From Microbacterium sp. K24 (GTDB taxonomy: Bacteria > Actinomycetota > Actinomycetes > Actinomycetales > Microbacteriaceae), in NCBI RefSeq assembly GCF_004794465.1, contig NZ_SSDJ01000138.1, positions 124,001 through 188,000 on the forward strand: a stretch of DNA of 64,000 nucleotides, read 5' to 3'. The notes below the pieces were generated by a model. The model saw only the letters and a list, made by a program, of their open reading frames with translations. It had not been told where the DNA came from and did no database searches. This document shows, one piece after another, positions 1 through 7,762 of this stretch. Made by a program: the position numbers and the translations under genes. The first letter of the stretch is position 1; each line of letters opens with the position of its first letter.

Positions 1-157
1 CGGCAGGCACGCCGACGCCGACGAAGCTCCACCCTTCGGTCGCCGCGGCTCCCGCATCGAGCCAGAAGACGTCGGCGGATCCCTGCTCCAGCATCCGGAA
101 CACGCTCGCCGGCTCCACCCAGCGAGACAGCTCTCGGGGACTCAGGCGTTCGCGCAC
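1..157 (-). CDS. pabB: Aminodeoxychorismate/anthranilate synthase component I-like protein, N-terminal fragment
   Basis: Only the first 52 codons lie in the window; the gene runs off the left edge. The visible protein starts VRERLSPREL and contains FWLDAG followed by a GWSFVGVG stretch. In chorismate-binding enzymes (PabB/TrpE family) a similar N-terminal pattern (FWLDs...grsflG) precedes the catalytic domain. PabB makes 4-amino-4-deoxychorismate for folate synthesis. An in-frame TAG lies 12 nt upstream, so GTG at 155-157 is the first possible start. A TAGGCT box 6 nt before it suggests a leaderless transcript divergent from the DedA gene. PabB rather than TrpE is a guess from the short N-terminus. 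Confidence 0.6.
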   Translation of the reverse strand, partial: MRERLSPRELSRWVEPASVFRMLEQGSADVFWLDAGAAATEGWSFVGVGVPA

Positions 158-163
158 CTTTCC

Positions 164-169
164 AGCCTA
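164..169 (-). promoter_or_regulatory. Putative -10 box of leaderless pabB-like gene
   Basis: TAGGCT on the reverse strand, exactly 6 nt before the GTG start at 157, so the transcript would begin at or next to the start codon. The same spacing recurs at many other genes in this window. No convincing -35 was identified. Confidence 0.5.
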
Positions 170-187
170 GGACCGGGGGTGCTCCCG

Positions 188-193
188 TATCCT
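188..193 (+). promoter_or_regulatory. Putative -10 box of leaderless DedA gene
   Basis: TATCCT followed by 6 nt and GTG at 200-202. It supports the GTG at 200 over the upstream in-frame GTG at 179 as the DedA start. Together with the box at 164-169 it forms a very compact divergent leaderless promoter pair. Confidence 0.5.
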
Positions 194-199
194 CAAGGA

Positions 200-871
200 G
201 TGGAGGACTTCGTACCGTGGCTGATCGATTTCATGCGGTCGATCGATCCGGTCGCGCGCACCCTCATCGCGGGCCTCGCCGTGCTGCTCGAGACGAGCGT
301 CCTCATCGGTCTCGTCGTCCCGGGTGACACGGTCGTCCTCGTCGCATCCATCGGCATCACCAGCCCGGCGCAGGCCGTCGCGATGATCGTCGCCGTGCTG
401 GTCGGCGCACTGATCGGCGAGAGCATCGGCTTCGTGCTCGGGCGCTGGATCGGTCCGTACATCCGAGCGTCCTGGGTAGGACGCCGGGTCGGCGAGGCGA
501 ACTGGGTGCGAGCGGAGCGCTACCTCGCCCGTCGCGGGGGCATCGCCATCTTCCTGTCGCGCTTCCTCCCCGTGCTGCACTCGCTCGTCCCCCTCACCGT
601 GGGGATGAGCAACTTCTCGTACCGCCGATTCCTCGCCTGGACGGCGCCCGCCTGCCTGCTGTGGGCGACGGCCTATGTGAGCATCACGTCTCTCGCGGCC
701 GGAAGCTTCGACGAGCTCGCCGACCAGGTGCACTACGCCGGGTACATCTTCGTGGGGATCATCGCCCTCTTCCTCGTCCTGGTCTTCGTCGGCAAGAAGG
801 TGCTGCACCGGCTCGAATCCCGTCACCTGGAGGCCGGGGACGCGGAGACGGACGCCGACGTGAAAGACTGA
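200..871 (+). CDS. DedA family integral membrane protein
   Basis: A 223-residue DedA (SNARE-associated/VTT) protein. DedA proteins are inner-membrane proteins implicated in lipid (undecaprenyl phosphate or phospholipid) translocation and in envelope and proton-motive-force homeostasis. The family signatures are visible: an E-T-S...PGD element near residues 31-43 and the conserved SRFLPVLHS...VPLTVGMS segment near residues 118-137, with several hydrophobic helices between and a C-terminal helix near 180-200 followed by a charged tail. The start is set at GTG 200, because TATCCT sits 6 nt upstream (leaderless style); an in-frame GTG at 179 would add 7 residues. The App1-like gene follows 4 nt after the stop, so the two are probably co-transcribed. 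The substrate is unknown. Confidence 0.88.
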   Translation: MEDFVPWLIDFMRSIDPVARTLIAGLAVLLETSVLIGLVVPGDTVVLVASIGITSPAQAVAMIVAVLVGALIGESIGFVLGRWIGPYIRASWVGRRVGEANWVRAERYLARRGGIAIFLSRFLPVLHSLVPLTVGMSNFSYRRFLAWTAPACLLWATAYVSITSLAAGSFDELADQVHYAGYIFVGIIALFLVLVFVGKKVLHRLESRHLEAGDAETDADVKD

Positions 872-875
872 GCCA

Positions 876-1901
876 ATGGCTTCCGCACCCTCGGCGCCCC
901 GGATCCACTGGTTCGCGCGCCTCGAGCACCGCATCCACGTCTGGCGTGAGGGGCGTGCGCGGCGCCGCGGACGCATCGCGACGATCCTCCCGTTCCCCGG
1001 ATACGGCGGGCCCGGCTGGGTGCGAGTGGTCGGCCGTGTGCTGATCGTCCCCCCGCTGCGGAAGACGCGAGACGGGGAACCTGCGAGCGTGCGCGGCTGG
1101 CGCAGCTTCGTCGGCATCCCGGTGAGCTTCGCCGCCGTGACCGTGCACTTCGGGGACTCCACCCACCAGGTGGTCGCCGACCGCGGCGGCGTGGTCGACA
1201 CGGTCATCCACGCCGATCTCGAACCCGGGTGGCAGACGTTCACGATCTCCGTCGAGGGGCAGGAGCCCGTCGAGGCGCGCGCGTTCATCGTCGCGAAGGA
1301 CACCACGTTCGGTGTGGTGTCGGATGTCGACGACACCGTCATGGTGACCGCCCTCCCCCGCCCGTTCATCGCCTTCTGGAACTCCTTCGTTCTCGACGAG
1401 CACGCGCGCCTTCCCGTACCGGGGATGGCCGTGCTCCTCGATCAGCTGCTGCGGCAGCACCCGGGCGCCCCGATGGTGTACCTGTCGACCGGTGCGTGGA
1501 ACGTCGCCCCGACGCTCTGGCGCTTCCTCAGCCGTCACCTGTTCCCGGCGGGTTCCATGCTGCTCACGGACTGGGGCCCCACGCATGACCGCTGGTTCCG
1601 CAGCGGGCGCGAGCACAAGCTCACGAACCTGCGCCGTCTCGCTACCGAATTCCCGCACGTGACGTGGCTTCTGATCGGTGATGACGGTCAGCACGACGAG
1701 TCGATCTACACGCAGTTCATGGAGGAGCACCCTGAATCCGTCGCGGGCGTCGCGATCCGTCGCCTGCTCCCCGCCGAGGCCGTGCTGGCCGGCGGTCGCG
1801 CCGAGTCGGAGCCGCACGCCGCGGACTCCGCTCCCTGGGTCAGTGCCGAAGACGGCGCCGGGCTCCGCGACCAGCTCGGCGAGGCCGGCATCCTGAACTG
1901 A
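876..1901 (+). CDS. App1-type (DUF2183) phosphatase domain protein
   Basis: A 341-residue protein with the DUF2183/App1 catalytic domain. Yeast App1 is a Mg-dependent phosphatidate phosphatase of the HAD-like group. The nucleophile motif DVDDTV is at residues 150-155, followed by a YLSTGAWN element near 200, an LLTDWGPT element and the C-terminal LLIGDDGQHDESIY segment, all typical of the family. The N-terminal 140 residues form a beta-rich accessory region. It starts 4 nt after the DedA stop and ends 1 nt before the next gene, forming a three-gene unit. A role in lipid or phosphate-ester turnover alongside DedA is inferred. The real substrate in bacteria is not established. Confidence 0.85.
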   Translation: MASAPSAPRIHWFARLEHRIHVWREGRARRRGRIATILPFPGYGGPGWVRVVGRVLIVPPLRKTRDGEPASVRGWRSFVGIPVSFAAVTVHFGDSTHQVVADRGGVVDTVIHADLEPGWQTFTISVEGQEPVEARAFIVAKDTTFGVVSDVDDTVMVTALPRPFIAFWNSFVLDEHARLPVPGMAVLLDQLLRQHPGAPMVYLSTGAWNVAPTLWRFLSRHLFPAGSMLLTDWGPTHDRWFRSGREHKLTNLRRLATEFPHVTWLLIGDDGQHDESIYTQFMEEHPESVAGVAIRRLLPAEAVLAGGRAESEPHAADSAPWVSAEDGAGLRDQLGEAGILN

Positions 1902-1902
1902 G

Positions 1903-2766
1903 ATGACTCTCGCACGCGAGGGCTGGCTGGGGCGGGAGGCCGCGCATCAGCAGCGGGCAGACGCGCTGACGGCCGAGCACCGCGCCCGGTCGGCGCGCGG
2001 CGAGAAGCATCCGGTCTGGGACTTCCTCTTCACCTATTACGGCTACAAGCCGGCCCAGCTGCGGCGCTGGCATCCGGGAGCGGGCGTCGAACTCGCCGAT
2101 GCCGCGGAACGCGCTTCCTGGCGCTGGTACTCCCCGGGCGCGTCCGACGACGCCGTGGTCCCCGACGCCGCGGCCTTCGCCCGGGAGAAGCCCGAGCTCG
2201 CCGGTCTCGTCGAGCGGATGCTGCGCCGCACGGCTTCGCGACCCGGTCAGTTCGGCTGCTTCGGACTGCACGAGTGGGCGATGGTGTACCGCGCCGAGGA
2301 GCATCGGCATCCGGTTCCCCTGCGACTCGGACAGGCGGGCACCGACGCGGTCGTCGAGAGCCACGACCTGCGCTGCACCCATTTCGACGCCTTCCGCTTC
2401 TTCACCCCCGAGGCTGTGCCGCGCAACCGCACGGCGTTGTCGCGCGACGAGCAGCCCCTGTTCGAGCAGCCGGGCTGCCTGCACGCCGGGATGGACCTGT
2501 ACAAGTGGGCGATGAAGCTCGGGCCGCTCATCCCCGGCGAGCTGCTGCTCGACGCATTCGAACTCGCGCGCGACATCCGCCTGCTCGACATGCAGGCGGC
2601 ACCCTACGACCTCTCCGCCTGGGATGTCGTTCCCGTGCCGATCGAGACCGCCGACGGCAAGAGCGAGTACGTGCGACGCCAGCGCGGATTCGCGGAGCGG
2701 GGAACGGCACTGCGCTCGGCCCTGCTGACGGCGTGGTTCGGCGACGGCGCGCGCGCAGCCGCCTGA
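1903..2766 (+). CDS. Conserved actinobacterial protein usually labelled 3-methyladenine DNA glycosylase
   Basis: A 287-residue protein starting at ATG 1903, 1 nt after the App1 gene stop. It matches, from memory, an actinobacterial family with the pattern EKHPVWDFLFTYY...QLRRWHPG near residues 27-50, a CFGLHEWAMVYR segment near 113-125 and LRCTHFDAFRFFT near 155-170. Databases often call this family 3-methyladenine DNA glycosylase, but none of the classical AlkA helix-hairpin-helix or AAG motifs are visible, so the label should be treated as unproven. His, Trp and Tyr residues are abundant in the conserved blocks, which fits a nucleic-acid or metal-binding enzyme. It ends 19 nt before the convergent GH3 gene. 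Confidence 0.65.
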   Translation: MTLAREGWLGREAAHQQRADALTAEHRARSARGEKHPVWDFLFTYYGYKPAQLRRWHPGAGVELADAAERASWRWYSPGASDDAVVPDAAAFAREKPELAGLVERMLRRTASRPGQFGCFGLHEWAMVYRAEEHRHPVPLRLGQAGTDAVVESHDLRCTHFDAFRFFTPEAVPRNRTALSRDEQPLFEQPGCLHAGMDLYKWAMKLGPLIPGELLLDAFELARDIRLLDMQAAPYDLSAWDVVPVPIETADGKSEYVRRQRGFAERGTALRSALLTAWFGDGARAAA

Positions 2767-2785
2767 GCCTCGATCCGGCTGGCGC

Positions 2786-3988
2786 TCAGCCGACCGGTTC
2801 GCAGTCCGGACACACGGCCCACTGCGCGGTGGCCGACGACGATGCCAGCCGCAGGGCCATCACGCGCGTGGCGGCTTCCGCCAGACGTTCGGCGGGAAGG
2901 GTGCCCGCATCGACCGAGGCGGCGATGCCCGCAGCCATCTGTCCGGCCGTGCCGGCGTCGGATCCGGCGATCATCAGCACGAGGTCGTTGCCCGCGGCCA
3001 CCGCGGCGACGCCGTTCGCCACGGGATCGGCATGCGCCGGGTCTCCCGACGACAGCAGCATGCCCAGGTCGTCGGTCACGGCGACGCCGTGGAATCCGAG
3101 CTCGTCGCGTGCGATCTGGTGCCACGCCGCGGACAGCGAGGCCGGAGCCGGATCGACAGCCGTGTAGGACAGGTGACCGAACATCAGCAGGGAGGCTCCG
3201 GCGTCGATGCCGGCGGCGAACGGGACGGCCTCGGTCGCGCGCCACTCCTCCATGCCCATCCCTGTGCTCGGGATGGCGCTGTGCGAGTCGCCGGGCGCCG
3301 CTCCATGACCCGGGAAGTGCTTCAGCGTGGAGCCGAGGAACTGCTCCTGCGCCGCCGTCGCGGCGGTCACACGTTCTGCGGCGCTCGTCGGATCGGTGCC
3401 GAGCGCGCGCCCGTAGATGAAGGAGCGCGAGTCCGCGGTGAAGTCGGCGACGGTTCCGAAGTTGACCGTGATGCCGGCGCGGGCTGTCAGCGAACCCCGG
3501 GCGGCGAAGGCCGCTGAGACGTCATCGACCGGTCGGTCCTTGAGCGAGGTCGACGCCGCGAAGTCATCCCCGTTCAGGCGCGAGACGATGCCGCCCTCCT
3601 GGTCGACGGCGATCAGCGGCGGAAGCGCGGGATCGACGGTGAGCGCGGAGGTCAGGGCCTGCAGCTCACCCTCGGTCGCGGGGATGTTGGCACCCATCAG
3701 GATGAAACCGCCGAGCCCGGACTCCATGTAGGAGCGGAGAGCTGCGGCATCCGTCCCGGCGACGTGGCCCATCACGATGCTCGCGGCCTGCTGCGCCACC
3801 GTCATCTGCGCGACGAGCTCCGCTGCGCGGTCTTCGGCGACGGGTTCCACGACGGCGGGGGGTTCCACGACGGCGGGGGCGGGCGTCGCGCTCGCCGTCG
3901 AGACCGCAGCCGCTGCGGGCCCAGCGCACAAGGTCGCGATCGCGACCACGGCGATCGCACCGGCCGACCGAGCGCGGTATCGACGCAT
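2786..3988 (-). CDS. Secreted glycoside hydrolase family 3 beta-N-acetylhexosaminidase (NagZ-like)
   Basis: A 400-residue exported GH3 enzyme. The start at ATG 3988 follows a strong GAAGGAG site and opens a signal peptide (Arg-rich n-region, hydrophobic core, AAAA cleavage region near residue 28). A Pro/Ala/Val linker follows. The catalytic domain carries VDQEGG at 128-133, KHFPGHG at 223-229 with the GDSH element at 233-236, and AVTDDLGM with the nucleophile Asp near 305-307. The K-H-F-P-G-H-G-x4-D-S-H pattern, with its His acid/base, marks the NagZ type that cleaves beta-N-acetylglucosaminides, probably from muropeptides or wall fragments. An upstream extension of the frame (to 4108) lacks coding character and was rejected. 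Confidence 0.88.
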   Translation of the reverse strand: MRRYRARSAGAIAVVAIATLCAGPAAAAVSTASATPAPAVVEPPAVVEPVAEDRAAELVAQMTVAQQAASIVMGHVAGTDAAALRSYMESGLGGFILMGANIPATEGELQALTSALTVDPALPPLIAVDQEGGIVSRLNGDDFAASTSLKDRPVDDVSAAFAARGSLTARAGITVNFGTVADFTADSRSFIYGRALGTDPTSAAERVTAATAAQEQFLGSTLKHFPGHGAAPGDSHSAIPSTGMGMEEWRATEAVPFAAGIDAGASLLMFGHLSYTAVDPAPASLSAAWHQIARDELGFHGVAVTDDLGMLLSSGDPAHADPVANGVAAVAAGNDLVLMIAGSDAGTAGQMAAGIAASVDAGTLPAERLAEAATRVMALRLASSSATAQWAVCPDCEPVG

Positions 3989-4026
3989 TCCGGACTCCTT
4001 CCCGCCGCCTCGTCTCGGCGGAGCGC

Positions 4027-4683
4027 TCAGCAGGCGAGCGCTTCCGCGATGGGAAGCGCGCCCTGCTCGGTGCCGTTGCCGAAGCGGAGCGTGCGCCCGA
4101 TCGTGCACGGCTCCGCGAGCGACGCGGCGATCACGGCGGCGACGTCGGCACGCGACACCTCACCGCGACCGTCGGGGTCGAGCTGGATCCGACCGGTCGG
4201 ATCGTCGAGGGTGAGGGTTCCGGGCGCGAGGATCGTGCCCTCCAGGCCGGTGCCGCGCAGGTGCTCGTCGGCCGACCACTTCGCGTCGGCATAGGCGAAG
4301 AACGGGTCGTCCTGCGGCACGCCGTGATCGGCGGTCGAACCGATCCACGAGACCATCACATAGCGGCGAACACCGGCACGTTCGGCGGCATCCATCGACC
4401 GCTCGGCAGCGTCGCGATCGACCGCGTAGGTGCGCTGCGGGTCTCCTCCGCCGGCGCCGGCTGACCAGACCACGGCGTCGTGACCGCGGATGATCTCGGC
4501 GAGGGCTTCGACGTCGAGCGTCTCGATGTCGGCCACCAGGGCGCGGGCACCGGCGGACTCGACGTCGGCGGCGTGGTCGGGATTGCGGATGACCCCGGTG
4601 ACCTCGTCACCCCTCTCGGCGAGCAGCGGGGCGAGGAGCAGAGCGATGCGGCCGTGGCCGCCGAACACGATGATGCGTGACAT
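4027..4683 (-). CDS. NmrA-like NAD(P)-binding sugar-nucleotide-epimerase-fold protein
   Basis: A 218-residue Rossmann-fold protein of the atypical SDR (NmrA/YwnB-like) group. The glycine-rich VFGGHGRIA motif is at residues 5-13, followed by an acidic residue after beta-2 and a SAGAGG element near residues 73-78. It is short, with only a small substrate domain, so it could be a redox sensor or a small NAD(P)H-dependent reductase. ATG 4683 is preferred (MSRIIVF). The in-frame GTG at 4690 would add MRN. A TAGGGT box ends 7 nt before the ATG. The downstream GH3 gene begins after a 38-nt gap and may be co-transcribed. No specific substrate can be given. Confidence 0.8.
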   Translation of the reverse strand: MSRIIVFGGHGRIALLLAPLLAERGDEVTGVIRNPDHAADVESAGARALVADIETLDVEALAEIIRGHDAVVWSAGAGGGDPQRTYAVDRDAAERSMDAAERAGVRRYVMVSWIGSTADHGVPQDDPFFAYADAKWSADEHLRGTGLEGTILAPGTLTLDDPTGRIQLDPDGRGEVSRADVAAVIAASLAEPCTIGRTLRFGNGTEQGALPIAEALAC

Positions 4684-4712
4684 GTTCCTCACCCTACGCG
4701 CCGTCGCCGACG

Positions 4713-5240
4713 TCAGCGAGGCGTCTGCGAACTGTCGATCACGAACGCCTGCGGATGCGACGCGAGGTAGCGCACGACCACCGGCTCGCCGCTCGGGAGG
4801 TAGGTGTCGCGATCCGGGTAGAGCGCGGGCGTGAAGAAATTACTCTCGAGCGTGTACTCCACGCCCTCAGCCGTCGTGAACGTCACCCAGTCGCCGTCCA
4901 TCGTGGCCGTGGTCGGGCGGCCGTTGTCGTAGATGTAGGCACGGGTCACCGGCACCCCCGTCAGGCTGAGGATCCCGATGACGAGCGAGCCCAGCATGAC
5001 GAAGGCGAGCACGCGGAACACGATCCGGAGGATGCGGCCGCCGACCTGCCCGCGCGGGCGCTCGTCCGGACGGAGGAGCCCCTCCCGCTCGCGGATCGTG
5101 CGGAGCGCCCCACCCGGTGCGGCGCCGCGGACCGACATCGCGAAGAGGCCGAGGATCGAGAATCCGGCGATGAAGACCATCGCGTAGCCGTGCGACGCAG
5201 GGAAGTTCAGCAGCCAGATGAGGGTGTCCATGGGGTTCAT
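4713..5240 (-). CDS. DUF3592-like membrane protein
   Basis: A 175-residue protein with two transmembrane helices (about residues 15-35 and 70-92), then a soluble beta-rich C-terminal domain that reads like DUF3592: repeated VTFTT..GVEYTL and GEPVVVRYLASHPQAFVID strands. ATG 5240 overlaps the stop of the upstream gene as ATGA, so translation is coupled. The longer reading to 5540 is the antisense shadow of the neighbour and was rejected. It pairs with the 263-residue protein upstream, which has a similar topology. Function unknown; such proteins are often found as small membrane operons in actinobacteria. Confidence 0.75.
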   Translation of the reverse strand: MNPMDTLIWLLNFPASHGYAMVFIAGFSILGLFAMSVRGAAPGGALRTIREREGLLRPDERPRGQVGGRILRIVFRVLAFVMLGSLVIGILSLTGVPVTRAYIYDNGRPTTATMDGDWVTFTTAEGVEYTLESNFFTPALYPDRDTYLPSGEPVVVRYLASHPQAFVIDSSQTPR

Positions 5241-6028
5241 CGCCCGGCCTCCTTCTCGATCGTCACCGCGACCGTCTGGGGATCCTCTCGCCGGTAGAAC
5301 GCCCAGATGGGCGCACCGACCTGCAGATGCGAGATCGCCTGCGGGTACACGAAGACCGTGGTGTCGGCCTCCCAGCTCGCGGCATCCTCCGGAGCCATCA
5401 GCACGCGCAGCGCGAGCTCGCTCTGCCCCTCTCTGCGGCGACCGGTGGGCCGGACTTCGAGCACGGATGCCGGGACCTGCGTGCCGGTGGTTCGGGCCCG
5501 CACCTGACTCGGGTCGATGAGGCCGCGATCGATGCGCCACTGCAGCAGCGCATCGCGCACGGCCGGATCGTGGGGGTCGGCCAGCTCCACCGTGTCGTGA
5601 TCGGTCGCGCTGTAGCGCACGGCGAGCGGCTGACCGATCTGGAGCGCGGAGAAGTCGCTCGCGTCCACCAGCATGCGCAGCTGCCCGATGAATTCGTCTC
5701 CGGCCGTCGGTGTGACGCGGATGAACAGGTCGTACTGCGGCACGTCGTTCACCGTGAGCCCGGTGCGCGAGATCTCGACGACGACGCCGACGCCGATCTG
5801 CACGTCGCCCCGGGGCTTGCGGCGCCGCCCGAGTCCGAGGAACATCCCCCCGAAGGTGAGCAGCAGGCCCCAGGCGACGCCGATGAAGATCGGCCCGCCG
5901 AGCGTGTCCTCGCCCGAGAACGGCAGGATCGACTGGCGCTGGTTCACGCCGAAGAGCCCCTCGCCCACCCAGATGACGAGCCAGGCCGAGAGCAGCAGCC
6001 AGACGACCGCGAACACGATGCGAAGCAT
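5237..6028 (-). CDS. DUF3592-like two-helix membrane protein
   Basis: A 263-residue protein starting at ATG 6028. The first helix (about residues 2-22, LRIVFAVVWLLLSAWLV) follows directly, a second lies near 45-65 and is succeeded by an Arg/Lys-rich cytoplasmic patch (GRRRKPRG). Two consecutive soluble modules follow, each ending in a PLAVRYSATDH or PIWAFYRREDP element that resembles the V-x-V-x-Y-x-P endings of DUF3592. The start is supported by TACGCT 6 nt upstream, a leaderless arrangement. It overlaps the next gene by ATGA. No enzymatic motif is visible. The duplicated module suggests an internal duplication and relates it to the downstream protein. Confidence 0.75.
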   Translation of the reverse strand: MLRIVFAVVWLLLSAWLVIWVGEGLFGVNQRQSILPFSGEDTLGGPIFIGVAWGLLLTFGGMFLGLGRRRKPRGDVQIGVGVVVEISRTGLTVNDVPQYDLFIRVTPTAGDEFIGQLRMLVDASDFSALQIGQPLAVRYSATDHDTVELADPHDPAVRDALLQWRIDRGLIDPSQVRARTTGTQVPASVLEVRPTGRRREGQSELALRVLMAPEDAASWEADTTVFVYPQAISHLQVGAPIWAFYRREDPQTVAVTIEKEAGR

Positions 6029-6034
6029 GCCCTC

Positions 6035-6040
6035 AGCGTA
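6035..6040 (-). promoter_or_regulatory. Putative -10 box of leaderless DUF3592-like gene
   Basis: TACGCT on the reverse strand, 6 nt before ATG 6028. The intervening bases (GAGGGC) are too close to the start to act as a well-spaced ribosome binding site. Confidence 0.4.
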
Positions 6041-6090
6041 GCGATGGGGTGCGGCCCCGCCGAACACGGGTCACCCACGTTCCGGGCGGG

Positions 6091-7185
6091 TCAGCCAGCG
6101 CTGGCCGGAGCCTCAGCGTGGTGCAGCATCCGCTGCACGCCCTTCGCTGCCGAGCGCCCGGCGCGGTTCGCGCCGATCGTGCTCGCCGACGGGCCGTAGC
6201 CGACCATCTGGACGCGCGGATCCGCCACGGCCGTCGTTCCTCGGCCGTTGCGGTCGAGCTGGATGCCGCCGGCCGCACTGCGGAGATGGAGAGGAGCGAG
6301 GTGGGCGATCGCGGGACGAAAGCCCGTCGCCCAGAGGATCACATCGACGCGCTCAAAGCTGCCGTCCGCCCAGCGGACCCCGTCGGGTTCGATGCGCGCG
6401 AACATCGGTCGCCGGTCGGCATAGGCGCCGAGTCGCTCGGCCTCTCGCTCCTGCGGCCGCAGCATCAGGCCCGTGACGCTGACGACGCTCTGCGGAGGGA
6501 GTCCGGCGGCGACCCGCTGCTCGACGAGCGCGACGGCTGCGGCCCCCGCCTCCGGTGAGAAGTCATCGGTGCGCCAGACGGGCTCACGCCGCGTGACCCA
6601 GAGGGTGTCGGTGATCGGGGCGAGGGCGCCGAGGAACTGCACGGCGGACGCTCCTCCCCCGACGACGAGCACGCGCTTGCCGATGAAGTGCGCGGGGCCC
6701 GGGTAGTCCACGGTGTGCAGCTGCTCGCCGACGAACGTCTCCATGCCCGGCACGTGCGGCAGGAACGGATGCGTCCATGTGCCGGTCGCGTTGACCAGGG
6801 TGCGCGTCGTCCACTCCCGCTCTCCCGCATGGACCACGAGCAGTCCATCGTCGTCTTCGACGCGATCGACCTTCACCGGGCGGATGACCGGCAGCGCGTG
6901 CTTCTGCTCGTAGGCGGTGAAGTAGGCGGGCACGGCGACGTTCGCCCGTTCCTCGTCGCGCGGAGGAGGCGTGTCTGCCGGAAGCTCGGCGACCCCGTGC
7001 ACGTCGCGCATCGTCAGCGCGTCCCAGCGGTGCTGCCACGCGCCGCCGGGGCGTTCGCCGGAGTCCAGGACGACGTGCGAGATCCCCAGGCGGGTCAGGT
7101 GGAAGGACGTCGACAGACCCGCCTGCCCAGCGCCGATCACGAGGCTCTCGAGGATGTTCACGCTGAATCCAACATCGCCGCGCAT
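6091..7185 (-). CDS. NAD(P)/FAD-dependent flavoprotein monooxygenase-like oxidoreductase (CzcO/YpdA type)
   Basis: A 364-residue two-dinucleotide-binding flavoprotein. The FAD-binding GAGQAG lies at residues 18-23, a VNATGTW element at 131-137, the NADPH-binding GGGASA at 176-181 and an ATGFRPAI element near residue 298, followed by a C-terminal VGYGPSASTIGANRAGR segment. The layout matches the group annotated as putative flavoproteins involved in K+ transport (CzcO) or flavin-dependent monooxygenases; the substrate cannot be read from the sequence. ATG 7185 is listed. GTG 7161 (VNILESL) is an equally plausible start, because the FAD motif begins soon after it. The gene stands alone, opposite the tRNA-Ala gene. 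Confidence 0.82.
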   Translation of the reverse strand: MRGDVGFSVNILESLVIGAGQAGLSTSFHLTRLGISHVVLDSGERPGGAWQHRWDALTMRDVHGVAELPADTPPPRDEERANVAVPAYFTAYEQKHALPVIRPVKVDRVEDDDGLLVVHAGEREWTTRTLVNATGTWTHPFLPHVPGMETFVGEQLHTVDYPGPAHFIGKRVLVVGGGASAVQFLGALAPITDTLWVTRREPVWRTDDFSPEAGAAAVALVEQRVAAGLPPQSVVSVTGLMLRPQEREAERLGAYADRRPMFARIEPDGVRWADGSFERVDVILWATGFRPAIAHLAPLHLRSAAGGIQLDRNGRGTTAVADPRVQMVGYGPSASTIGANRAGRSAAKGVQRMLHHAEAPASAG

Positions 7186-7232
7186 GCCGTTGTTCCGCGG
7201 TCCCGACGACGCGCCCGGGAGCTGCGCTCCGA

Positions 7233-7260
7233 TTGGTGCTCGCCCGGATTCGTGTAGTAC
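7233..7260 (+). promoter_or_regulatory. Promoter of tRNA-Ala
   Basis: TTGGTG (7233-7238), a 16-nt spacer and TAGTAC (7255-7260) form a sigma-70-type promoter about 38 nt before the mature tRNA start. Confidence 0.5.
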
Positions 7261-7298
7261 TCTTTTCGAGTTGCCCCAAGGTTCACGGAGCAGCGTCT

Positions 7299-7371
7299 GG
7301 GCCTGTGGCGCAGCTGGTAGCGCACCTGCATGGCATGCAGGGGGTCAGGGGTTCGAGTCCCCTCAGGTCCA
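7299..7371 (+). tRNA. tRNA-Ala (GGC)
   Basis: A 73-nt cloverleaf. The acceptor stem GGGCCTG pairs with CAGGTCC, the anticodon stem CCTGC/GCAGG encloses loop ATGGCAT with anticodon GGC, the T-arm carries GGTTCGAGTCC, and the discriminator is A. CCA is not encoded. A strong hairpin terminator follows directly. Confidence 0.95.
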
Positions 7372-7376
7372 CAACG

Positions 7377-7402
7377 AAGCCCCCGGGTCACCGGGGGCTT
7401 TC
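7377..7402 (+). terminator. Rho-independent terminator after tRNA-Ala
   Basis: A perfect stem AAGCCCCCGG / CCGGGGGCTT with a 4-nt loop (GTCA), followed by TCT. It starts 6 nt after the tRNA. Confidence 0.8.
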
Positions 7403-7505
7403 TCCGTCCTAGCGCGCTGTCCGATCCCGGTCAACCCGCTCACTCGCGTGACCGCACCGCCGTACGGTGGCGGCATCCAGATCCACTGAGCGAAAGGATG
7501 CGATC

Positions 7506-7685
7506 ATGTCCAACCCGATTCCTCCTGTCGTCCCCTTCCCGGACGACGGCGAGCCCGACGGCGTCCCGACGAAGGTCGTCGACGGCGAGCACGTTCCCGA
7601 CACCGACGTCGACGACGCGCTCGTCGACAGTGCCGAGGCCGACCGTGTCGCCGCCGAGGCGGACGTCGACGACGACGACGCCTGA
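7506..7685 (+). CDS. Small acidic protein of unknown function
   Basis: A 59-residue, strongly acidic protein with no hydrophobic segment; it ends in a run of Asp residues before Ala. The start at ATG 7506 has a good AAAGGA site 9 nt upstream. It stands alone between two terminators, so it is a monocistronic unit. Low complexity prevents a family call. Similar short Asp-rich proteins are common in Microbacterium genomes and may be disordered. An antisense frame of similar length exists but lacks a ribosome binding site. Confidence 0.65.
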   Translation: MSNPIPPVVPFPDDGEPDGVPTKVVDGEHVPDTDVDDALVDSAEADRVAAEADVDDDDA

Positions 7686-7695
7686 GCAGGACGAC

Positions 7696-7732
7696 GAAGC
7701 GCACCCCCACGGGATCCGTGAGGGTGCGCTTC
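7696..7732 (+). terminator. Hairpin terminator after small acidic protein
   Basis: Stem GAAGCGCACCC / GGGTGCGCTTC (11 bp) closing a 15-nt loop that can pair further (CCCACGG/CCGTGAGG region), followed by TGT. It lies 10 nt after the stop and could also serve the convergent gene ending at 7763. Confidence 0.7.
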
Positions 7733-7762
7733 TGTCATGGGCGCCCTTGCCCATGGCTCTCT

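Noticed and set aside
179..199. Upstream GTG (179) as DedA start
   Set aside because: The TATCCT box ends 6 nt before GTG 200, so transcription would start downstream of 179.
1903..2766. Confident DNA glycosylase assignment
   Set aside because: The database-style name is not supported by any glycosylase motif seen; kept only as a label with low trust.
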